Below, one piece after another: positions 27,128-33,956 of a DNA stretch of 64,000 nt; the first letter of the stretch is position 1, and every line of letters starts with the position of its first letter. The notes under the pieces are model-generated. The model did not search any database, had not been told where the DNA came from, and saw only the letters and a program-made list of their open reading frames with translations. The position numbers were made by a program, and so were the translations under genes. The DNA is from Dyadobacter frigoris (GTDB lineage Bacteria > Bacteroidota > Bacteroidia > Cytophagales > Spirosomataceae). The stretch covers positions 1 through 64,000 of the forward strand of contig NZ_SZVO01000004.1 in NCBI RefSeq assembly GCF_005280585.1, written 5' to 3'.

Positions 27128-29128
27128 ATGAAGCTATGTATGTGGTTCTTTCGTAAAAACAGGTGGCCGTTGGTCACTTTATTGTCTTTTTCAGCCTGGC
27201 AAACCGTAGCCCAGACACCGGAAAATCCAGTCCTGTATAAGGGTACTGATGTAGGAATAAAATTACTGGTTTTGGTATTGCTGGGATTATTTTTGGCATA
27301 TATCATAAAAATAATCATTTCGCTGAGCCGGGCAGGCAGTGCTATGTTAAAAAAGCCATCGTTTACGGTGGATAAAAATCAAATTAGCGGATTGACAGCT
27401 GACCAAATTGATATCATGTTAAAAATCGTTCCTCAAACGCCTGGTCCGGCCTCGGCTGTAAAAATCATTTTGCCGGCCGTGATCTTATGGATATGGCCCC
27501 ATTTTTCAAATGCACAAACAACGGTACAAGCCGCAACGCGCGAAAATATTTTGACACAGCCAGGTGTACTGATTACCTTCGTTCTGCTCTTTATTCCCCT
27601 TTTAGCGGGGTTTTTACTGTTAATTAGCAAAATTAGTACACTGCTTAAAAAATACCAGCAGTCCAAAATCCAGGTTGAGCTGCAATCCATCGCCAATAAC
27701 CTGGGTAATGACCTGTTTGATGATGAAGTATCGGTGCTGAATGATCGGAAAAGGGCCTTGCGTTTTCAGTTATCACAGCATGAACTGGCTGGGAAAAATC
27801 GGGCATCAGATGAAAAAGGCCTTTTAAATAACATAAAAATTCAGCATGGAACAGATATATTCCCGGTTAAGAAAAAGCCCATTCCACGACCCAAAATTGA
27901 TCCGAAACTTACACAGCTGATTTTAGCTTTTATCGCTTCGGCGGTGCTTTGGCTGGTTATTGGAACAACAATTGGTGAGTATGTCGGGATTAAATTCGTT
28001 GCGCCGGATGCCGATGCGATCAGCTGGCTGAGTTTTGGACGGCTAAGGCCCGTGCACACCAATCTGGTTTTCTGGGGCTGGGCTACTTTGGGTATGCTGG
28101 GGCTAGGTTATTATGTCGTCCCAATGGTTGGGAATGGCAAACTGGCCAGCATAAAAATGGGCTGGGCTTCGTTGCATTTCATCAACTTATCCCATGTTTT
28201 GGGAACGGTCTCACTAATGGCCGGAATTAATAACGGTGGCGGGGAATACCGGGAATATATTTGGCCAATCATGCTTCTGTTCGCAATCGGACTGGGGCTT
28301 AGCACAACTAATTATCTGAAAACGATTGCACAGCGTAAAACAAAAGAGATCTACATTTCCAACTGGTATATCAGTGCAGCTGTCATTTTTCTTCCGATTA
28401 TTGCCCTGGTATCCTATCTGCCTTTCTGGCAAAATGGTATAGGTGAAGTCATATTGCAGGGTTTTTACATGCACCAGGCAGTCGGTTTATGGTTTATGAT
28501 GTTTTGCCTGGGGCTGCTGTATTATTTTTTACCGCAGCAGTTTAATAAGCCGATTTACTCCTATAGTCTGGGAGTACTGGCTTTTTGGACGCAGATACTT
28601 TTTTATACGCTTATCGGTACCCATCATTTCGTTTTCAGTGCCTTGCCCTGGTGGCTTCAGACTACTGCCATTGTCGGTAGTGTTGGTATGCTGATCCCGG
28701 TAACATCGGGGACTATTAATTTTCTGATGACCTTTAAAGGGGGCTGGGACAAAGTAACCAACAGTTATTCCTTGCCTTTCTTTTTGGTAGGGGTCATTTA
28801 TTATTTTACAGGATCTTATCAGGGAACAGCTGAAGCGTTTCGTTCGACCAACCTGATCTGGCATTTTACGGATTTCACCATTGCCCACTCCCATATTACC
28901 ATGTATGGAATCATAAGCTTTATCATCTTTGCCGGAATATATGCCATTGTTCCCCGTCTTACCGGGAAGGAGCCACCACAGATTATGGTAGGAGCTCATT
29001 TTTGGCTGGCTCTGATCGGCCTTCAGTTTTATACAATTCCCTTAATGATCGGCGGTACACTTAAAGGTCTTTCCTGGGGAGATGCCAAACCTTTTATTGA
29101 AAGCGTGGTTCTGATGGGCCCATACTGA
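27128..29128 (+). CDS. ccoN: cbb3-type cytochrome oxidase subunit I (CcoN), ends at an internal TGA
   Basis: Catalytic subunit of a cbb3-type oxygen reductase. An N-terminal extension with two or three extra helices and a charged linker (about 1-255) precedes the core. The core shows RPVHTNLVFWGW (low-spin haem His), YMHQAVGLW (CuB His), an FYTLIGTHHFVF segment with the HH CuB ligands and a Tyr placed where cbb3 enzymes have their cross-linked Tyr, and TDFTIAHSHITMYG (both haem His). The frame stops at TGA 29126-29128 after LMGPY, but the next 59 codons in the same frame encode the expected last helix (LWRAIGGSMMWLSHLVLAYN). Relatives read PYWLWRA here, so the TGA replaces a Trp TGG. The product as written lacks its final helix. 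Confidence 0.85.
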   Translation: MKLCMWFFRKNRWPLVTLLSFSAWQTVAQTPENPVLYKGTDVGIKLLVLVLLGLFLAYIIKIIISLSRAGSAMLKKPSFTVDKNQISGLTADQIDIMLKIVPQTPGPASAVKIILPAVILWIWPHFSNAQTTVQAATRENILTQPGVLITFVLLFIPLLAGFLLLISKISTLLKKYQQSKIQVELQSIANNLGNDLFDDEVSVLNDRKRALRFQLSQHELAGKNRASDEKGLLNNIKIQHGTDIFPVKKKPIPRPKIDPKLTQLILAFIASAVLWLVIGTTIGEYVGIKFVAPDADAISWLSFGRLRPVHTNLVFWGWATLGMLGLGYYVVPMVGNGKLASIKMGWASLHFINLSHVLGTVSLMAGINNGGGEYREYIWPIMLLFAIGLGLSTTNYLKTIAQRKTKEIYISNWYISAAVIFLPIIALVSYLPFWQNGIGEVILQGFYMHQAVGLWFMMFCLGLLYYFLPQQFNKPIYSYSLGVLAFWTQILFYTLIGTHHFVFSALPWWLQTTAIVGSVGMLIPVTSGTINFLMTFKGGWDKVTNSYSLPFFLVGVIYYFTGSYQGTAEAFRSTNLIWHFTDFTIAHSHITMYGIISFIIFAGIYAIVPRLTGKEPPQIMVGAHFWLALIGLQFYTIPLMIGGTLKGLSWGDAKPFIESVVLMGPY

Positions 29129-29308
29129 CTGTGGCGTGCAATCGGTGGTTCGATGATGTGGCTGTCGCATTTGGTTTTAGCCTACAATCTTTACAAGATG
29201 GTTTATCCTTCTGAGGAGTTTACTGTAAAAGAAGAGGTTTTTAAAATTCTTAAACAGAAGGCTGATTTAAATACCCCATTAATTAAAACGGATCATGAAC
29301 CTATTTAA
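29129..29308 (+). pseudogene. ccoN: in-frame remainder of ccoN beyond the internal TGA
   Basis: Open frame continuing directly from the TGA at 29126-29128 to TAA 29306-29308 (59 codons). It starts LWRAIGGSMMWLSHLVLAYN and continues NLYKMVYPSEEF, the last transmembrane helix and tail of the subunit. Its natural stop overlaps the next gene (ATG 29295) by 14 nt, the usual coupling in cco operons, which shows the original gene ended here. The codon context is TGA followed by C, a context prone to readthrough. Confidence 0.85.
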
Positions 29309-30305
29309 CGACCATAAAAAACTTTTTTGGGCCTCATCCGGATTATTTGTTCTGCTGATGCTTTTTGTGGCAATTATGCCGGCAGTTAACAATCAAATGA
29401 ATAATGCACCTTTGCCCGGCAGTCTGCTACTGACGGAGGACGAACAGGCCGGCAAAAAACTATATATTAGTGAGGGCTGCGTAGGATGTCATTCCCAGCA
29501 GGTGCGGAACGTTGACATGGATAAGGTGTGGGGAAGCAGGCCCGGTATAGCGGCAGATTATGCCGGGATGCACCGGATCAGTTTCTGGCAAAATACTGCC
29601 ACGCTAATGGGCACGGAACGTACAGGCCCGGACCTGACAAATATCGGGCAAAGGCAACCGAGCAAGGAATGGCATCTGCTTCATTTATTCAATCCAAGAG
29701 CGGTAGTAGCCGAATCAATTATGCCTTCTTATGCCTGGCTTTTTGAAGACAAAGATGCAGCAGACTCCGCAGATGTGGTCGTCACTGTACCTGAAAAATT
29801 CAAGGGCGGGCGAAAAAATGTTATTATAGCTTCGCAGGAAGTCCTGCAGCTTGTTGCATACCTGAAATCTTTAAGCCAGGTCCCACTGCCGGACGGCACT
29901 GCAAAGCCGGAATTTTTATATCAGACCAGCAAAAAAGAAAGTGAAACTGCACTGACTGCTGACAACGGGCCGGATGGAGCAGCACTCTATGCATCTAATT
30001 GCCAGAGCTGTCACCAGCAGACCGGCGAAGGATTGAAAGGTGCCTTCCCTCCATTAAAGGGAAGTGAAATTGTGCTTAACGAAAATCCTCAGGATCTGGT
30101 AAATATCATTATGAACGGTTATGATGCGCGGGAAGAGTATGCAGTGATGCCGGCAGTAGGGAAAAATAATAATTTAAAGCCGCAGGAAATAGCCGCCATT
30201 ATGAACCACGAACGCACCAGCTGGGGAAACAATGCAAAAAAGGTTACTGCTCAGGAAGTAGAAAAACTTTTGGAAGCCATTCAAAAGCAGAATGCAGTGC
30301 AATGA
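29295..30305 (+). CDS. ccoO: cbb3 oxidase cytochrome c subunit, CcoO-CcoP-like fusion
   Basis: 336 residues with an N-terminal membrane anchor (about 11-30). The first haem site EGCVGCHSQQVR (62-66) has the CcoO signature, and the following WGSRPGIAADY and GTERTGPDLTNIG are also CcoO-type. A second cytochrome c domain begins near 225 with CQSCHQQTGEG and ends with the axial Met region YAVMPAVG, as in CcoP. The protein therefore combines the monohaem subunit with a CcoP-like haem domain and feeds electrons to CcoN from the periplasm. It overlaps the intended end of ccoN by 14 nt. Confidence 0.9.
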   Translation: MNLFNDHKKLFWASSGLFVLLMLFVAIMPAVNNQMNNAPLPGSLLLTEDEQAGKKLYISEGCVGCHSQQVRNVDMDKVWGSRPGIAADYAGMHRISFWQNTATLMGTERTGPDLTNIGQRQPSKEWHLLHLFNPRAVVAESIMPSYAWLFEDKDAADSADVVVTVPEKFKGGRKNVIIASQEVLQLVAYLKSLSQVPLPDGTAKPEFLYQTSKKESETALTADNGPDGAALYASNCQSCHQQTGEGLKGAFPPLKGSEIVLNENPQDLVNIIMNGYDAREEYAVMPAVGKNNNLKPQEIAAIMNHERTSWGNNAKKVTAQEVEKLLEAIQKQNAVQ

Positions 30306-30327
30306 ACCAGTATTAAACAGAATTAAC

Positions 30328-30588
30328 ATGAAAAAGGGAATCTTATTGATCGTTTTATTTCTGGCTGCGCAGGTGTTAAATGCCTGCCCGCTTTGTGAGC
30401 AGAAACAGCCTAAAATATTAAGAGGAATTGCGCACGGGGCAGGACCGGAAAGCCAGTGGGATTATGCCATCGTCTGGGTGACTGTCATCATCACTGTGGT
30501 GTCGTTTGTTTATGCGGTTAAATATCTTTTTAAACCAGGTGAGACCGAAACCGATCATATTAAACGGGCCTTTCTAACTTTTGAATAA
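30328..30588 (+). CDS. small membrane protein of the cbb3 operon with a CPLC motif
   Basis: 86 residues from ATG 30328, 22 nt after the previous stop. A signal-like helix (1-20) is followed at once by ACPLCEQKQPKILRGIAHGA (a CxxC pair), and a transmembrane helix is centred near 57. Position and size suggest a CcoQ-like or assembly subunit, and the CxxC could bind copper or act in thiol exchange. No firm family assignment. The earlier GTG/ATG starts in the frame lie within the preceding gene. Confidence 0.7.
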   Translation: MKKGILLIVLFLAAQVLNACPLCEQKQPKILRGIAHGAGPESQWDYAIVWVTVIITVVSFVYAVKYLFKPGETETDHIKRAFLTFE

Positions 30589-30589
30589 C

Positions 30590-30982
30590 ATGGAATACAA
30601 AAGTAAAGTCTATATTTTTTTAGATGATCAGGTTGTACCGGTCGGTGAGTTTGAGACGCCGGTCCGTTTTGAACTCGATACACGTAAACTTGTAGATGGT
30701 AAACATACGCTTAAAATTGTTGGGAAGGATCCTGTCGGCAATGAGGGGATCAAACACATTCCTTTTATTGTAAGAAATGGACCCGCTATTGCCATTGAAG
30801 GGTTAAAGGACAATGATATCATTGACGGAATTCAGCCCATTATGATCAATGCCTACGGAAAAGGGAACCAAACCCAGTTTTTAATTGATGGCAGCGAGAC
30901 ACCGACCAGTATCCCTTCCTGGCTTTGGGCGGGATTGATCGTTTTTTTTGGCTGGGCTGTTTATTATGTTCTTACATCCTGA
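30590..30982 (+). CDS. tail-anchored Ig-like protein of the cbb3 operon
   Basis: 130 residues from ATG 30590, one base after the preceding TAA. The soluble part reads as two beta-rich repeats (VYIFLDDQVVPVGEFETPVR, then HTLKIVGKDPVGNEG and IAIEGLKDNDIIDGI), resembling Ig/cadherin-like folds. A single C-terminal helix (about 110-128, SWLWAGLIVFFGWAVYYVL) anchors it. Proteins like this end cco operons in several Bacteroidota. An assembly or accessory role is likely but unproven. Confidence 0.7.
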   Translation: MEYKSKVYIFLDDQVVPVGEFETPVRFELDTRKLVDGKHTLKIVGKDPVGNEGIKHIPFIVRNGPAIAIEGLKDNDIIDGIQPIMINAYGKGNQTQFLIDGSETPTSIPSWLWAGLIVFFGWAVYYVLTS

Positions 30983-31438
30983 ATGGAATATTGTCTTTGA
31001 TATTCTGGTTATTTGTTTAAGCTAAATTCAGTAAATAGAAAAGTAGGAACCTGTCCTTGGATGATGTTCATGCAGCAGATGAAAAAATATATGGTAGTGG
31101 AGCCGAGTTATGGTATTAAGAGAATTTGAGTGAAGGCCTTCTGGTACGGAGCAAATTTACCAGATCTATGCGGAGAGTTTTGTAAGTAAAACGAATTTGA
31201 AACAGATCCTAGCAGAAGCGCAGGCTATGGTGGATGGAATTATTGGAGATTAAGTTATAAAGATTTATTTTATATATCTGATTGTTAGTTAGTTGTATTT
31301 GGTTTCTCTTTTGACTTTATGCTACTCAAATGTAAAATCATCTATGCATGTCATGAGGTGGAAATCTCACTTTATAATGGCGAGATATCCACCTTATAAC
31401 ATCACGTATGCATACAATCCCCTTAGAGATTAGTTTTT
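30983..31438. other. intergenic region with an unidentified coding remnant
   Basis: Mostly non-coding. At 31134-31253 on the plus strand an open stretch reads GTEQIYQIYAESFVSKTNLK and on to AQAMVDGIIGD before TAA. It has the amphipathic, coding-like composition of a protein C-terminus but has no start and no recognised family. It is best seen as the remnant of a lost gene. Confidence 0.35.
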
Positions 31439-32053
31439 TTATTCTGTTTCAACTTTTTTATAAACAAACCCTTTTAGCTGGTAAGTGGAAATGGGTATTT
31501 GCGCCGATAAGGCAATTTTCATCCAAGGGACCAATTGGCCCTTGGTGATATTTTGAAAACTTATAGACTGCCCACAGGCGACAAACTTAACCGGTAATGC
31601 TAACAGCTCATCAAATAAAGCCATGTTTGGATTATCAACATGATACTGCGATTTATATACAGCATTAGTATAAAAAGCTTTCATGGCACCGCCGTGTACC
31701 ACCACGATCACGTCAATCTTATTTTTAGGAACCCCGGCAGCAATATGGGTATTAATGGCTCTGGCAACCTCTGCCAGGCCGTCGTTTATTTCATTTGCAG
31801 AAGCACTGTCTTTCATACCGGTACTTACATCCATCAACAGCTTGTATTGCATATTTGGATCCGGTAATTCATCCACATTTGGTACTGGTACAACCCCTGA
31901 ATACCGGCTGCTTTTGATAAGTGGGTAGATAGCTTTGGAGGCAACATGCGTTTGGAAAGACTTAAACCTCGATGGCTTAGGACTGGCAGATTGTCCCCAG
32001 GAAGATGTATTGATCAGTACAATTACAAGTACAAACAGGATAGATCTTTTCAT
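31439..32053 (-). CDS. DsrE-family protein with signal peptide, second type
   Basis: 204 residues from ATG 32053 (MKRSILFVLVIVLINTSSWG, cleavage near GQS). The frame is open for 55 more codons upstream, but those read as a charged non-signal leader, so this ATG is preferred. The mature domain shows YKLLMDVSTGMKDSASANEI, DVIVVVHGGAMKAFYTNAVY and LPVKFVACGQSISFQNI, the DsrE-like fold with a conserved Cys in VACGQS. It is probably periplasmic. It differs in length and sequence from the DsrE at 25640 and is monocistronic on the opposite strand. Confidence 0.85.
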   Translation of the reverse strand: MKRSILFVLVIVLINTSSWGQSASPKPSRFKSFQTHVASKAIYPLIKSSRYSGVVPVPNVDELPDPNMQYKLLMDVSTGMKDSASANEINDGLAEVARAINTHIAAGVPKNKIDVIVVVHGGAMKAFYTNAVYKSQYHVDNPNMALFDELLALPVKFVACGQSISFQNITKGQLVPWMKIALSAQIPISTYQLKGFVYKKVETE

Positions 32054-32517
32054 TGTTGTTAAATTTAGCATTGTAAAAAAATTGATTAAATTATAAATGT
32101 TGATGTTGGCAAGACAGATGCCCCAAAATCTCACCCAATGCTCTTTACAAATTTTCTTTGTTCTGTCATACAGCAAAAATAGGACAACCGGACGCATTCT
32201 TTTCTGTTTTTTTGCCATCGTTCTTCTTTGTTTGGCGGTATTTTGCTGAAAGGAAAATTAGTTGCTAGCAACGGCTGTCTTTCTTTCTCAGCAATTTATT
32301 ATTTTTTCTGTGACATAAATTTATTCCCTTCCAAATCGTTCAAAAATGCTGTGAAGCTGGTAATATGGTTTGTTCTGTTGGTGGCCATACATGATCAAGT
32401 GTCTCTATCAGGACATAAGGAGGTTCTATGAGGGTACTGGGCCTGAACCAACAGGCTTGTCACATGAATCAAGGCTACGCCACTTTACAAGGCTGATATT
32501 CGATTATTTTGAAGTGG
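32054..32517. other. intergenic region between DsrE and peroxiredoxin 2
   Basis: No convincing gene. It contains the leader of the minus-strand DsrE gene and a lone half-site (TGTGACATAA at about 32309) that lacks the second arm. Nothing else is recognised. Confidence 0.4.
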
Positions 32518-32561
32518 GTGACATTTGTCACAAATCAAGCCCCTTTAATATCCGAGATTTG
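32518..32561 (+). promoter_or_regulatory. Crp/Fnr-type site G plus -7 box (peroxiredoxin 2)
   Basis: GTGACATTTGTCAC at 32518-32531, a 22-nt gap, then GAGATTTG at 32554-32561. The following leader is alignable by eye with that of peroxiredoxin 1 (GATGTCGGCAG against GATGCTGGCAG). Confidence 0.8.
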
Positions 32562-32624
32562 TACATGCTGATGCTGGCAGTAATCATTGCCTGGCATGGT
32601 TGACATTTTACAACAATTAATCAA

Positions 32625-33275
32625 ATGGAAAATCTCGAAAAGGAATTTCGTATGCCCCGTATTGGCGATCAGGCACCTGATTTTGAATCTGTAACCACCA
32701 CAGGGAAACTTGTTTTTTCTGAATATAACAGAGGCAGCTGGGTGATCCTGTTTTCACACCCGGCAGATTTCACCCCGGTGTGTACAACCGAAATGACAGG
32801 TTTTGCCAAAGAGAAGGAGTTTTTTGCGGCGCATAATACAAAATTGATGGGCCTTAGCATTGACAGCATCCACGCACACATTGCCTGGGTTAATGCGGTT
32901 TATGATAAAACAGGCGTTTTATTTGAATTTCCGATTATCGCTGATATTGATATGAAAGTAGCAAAACTTTATGGTATGCTGCAGCCTGGTGAGAGCGAAA
33001 CAGCCGCCGTACGTGCGGTTTTTATGATAGATCCGTTGGGTAAGGTCAGATTCGTTATGTATTATCCTCTGAACGTAGGCCGTAATATGGAAGAGATCAA
33101 ACGGTCACTGCTTGCTCTTCAAACTTCTGACGAATATAAAGTGGCTATGCCGCTTGACTGGAAGCCCGGTGAGAAGGTAATAATAGGTGCCCCTAAAACC
33201 GTTGAGTCATTACTCGAAAGAAAGGAATCTGATCTGGAGATGGTTGACTGGTATCTGGCGGTAAAATCAATTTAA
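32625..33275 (+). CDS. 1-Cys peroxiredoxin (Prx6/AhpC-TSA type), copy 2
   Basis: 216 residues, same length as the gene at 26317 and nearly 90 percent identical by a by-eye count. The active site HPADFTPVCTTEM is the same and again there is only one Cys. Substitutions are scattered and mostly conservative, so both copies seem to be under selection. It carries its own Crp/Fnr-type promoter (site G) and a downstream hairpin. Confidence 0.93.
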   Translation: MENLEKEFRMPRIGDQAPDFESVTTTGKLVFSEYNRGSWVILFSHPADFTPVCTTEMTGFAKEKEFFAAHNTKLMGLSIDSIHAHIAWVNAVYDKTGVLFEFPIIADIDMKVAKLYGMLQPGESETAAVRAVFMIDPLGKVRFVMYYPLNVGRNMEEIKRSLLALQTSDEYKVAMPLDWKPGEKVIIGAPKTVESLLERKESDLEMVDWYLAVKSI

Positions 33276-33301
33276 CCGGAGAGTGATATTTATAGATAAT
33301 C

Positions 33302-33358
33302 CAAGGCTGTGACCAATGAAAAGAAGAACCGTAGTGAAAAACATTGATCGCAGCCTTG
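33302..33358 (+). terminator. terminator-like hairpin after peroxiredoxin 2
   Basis: Arms AAGGCTGTGACCAATG (33303-33318) and CATTGATCGCAGCCTT (33342-33357) pair with one wobble and one mismatch. No U-run follows, so it may only stabilise the transcript end. It corresponds in position and sequence (GGCTGTGA arm) to the hairpin after copy 1. Confidence 0.45.
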
Positions 33359-33425
33359 CATACCGCAGACATTTTGAAAGCAGTAGAAGCCTCTGACTAT
33401 TGTTCACTATTTGTAATAAAAACGT

Positions 33426-33584
33426 ATGAATCAGTTGTGGGACGAGCGGTACGGTAGCGAGAAATATATCTATGGTACAACGCCAAATTTGTGGTTTAAG
33501 GAGAATTTGAGTTTGCTCAGCCCGGGCAGTTTACTTTTGCCTGCCGAAGGTGAGGGTAGAAATGCTGTATTTTTAGAGAAATAA
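33426..33584 (+). pseudogene. relic: N-terminus of a class I SAM methyltransferase
   Basis: ATG 33426 starts NQLWDERYGSEKYIYGTTPN, the standard opening of TehB-like/class I methyltransferases, and continues to LLPAEGEGRNAVFLEK before TAA 33582-33584. Only 52 residues remain. The SAM-binding loop AEGEGRNAVFLE is there, but the rest of the domain is missing. Confidence 0.75.
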
Positions 33585-33956
33585 TGAAAAACACAGATAG
33601 TAAAAATCATTGGGAAAAAGTTTATGAAACTAAAAACCCGGACCAGGTGAGTTGGACACAACAAATCCCCCAAACTTCGCTTGACTTCATTTCTTCATTT
33701 GGTCTGACGAAAGATGTTAAAATTATTGATGTTGGTGGTGGCGATAGCAAACTTGTGGACTATTTTGCTTGACAACGGTTTTGAACATATAACTGTTTTA
33801 GACATTTCTGAAAAAGCACTAGAAAAAGCCAGAATTCGTCTGGGAGAAAAAGCCGGGAAAGTAAATCGGGTAGTGAGCGACATCACCGAATTCGAACCAG
33901 ACACTACATTTATTTTCCGGACTTTCAAATTCAACTGGTATTTTAATGGTTGTTAA
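33584..33956 (+). pseudogene. relic: second class I SAM methyltransferase, frameshifted and truncated
   Basis: It begins at an ATG overlapping the previous stop (MKNTDSKNHWEKVYETKNPD), continues to the SAM motif IIDVGGGDSKLVDY, then runs into a stop at 33770-33772. The next frame carries on with LLDNGFEHITVLDISEKALE and VVSDITEFEPD. After about 33905 homology stops, and the end of the neighbouring permease gene begins at 33957. One frameshift and loss of the 3' half make this a pseudogene. Confidence 0.78.

Noticed and set aside
29126..29128. TGA in ccoN as a reassigned codon or selenocysteine
   Set aside because: Other genes here end at TGA (for example 38394 and 53385), no selenocysteine element is apparent after the codon, and the family has Trp at this place, so a mutation or error is simpler.
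32309..32322. TGTGACATAAATTTA as a site for the DsrE gene at 31439
   Set aside because: Single arm only, and no -7 box at the fixed distance on either strand.
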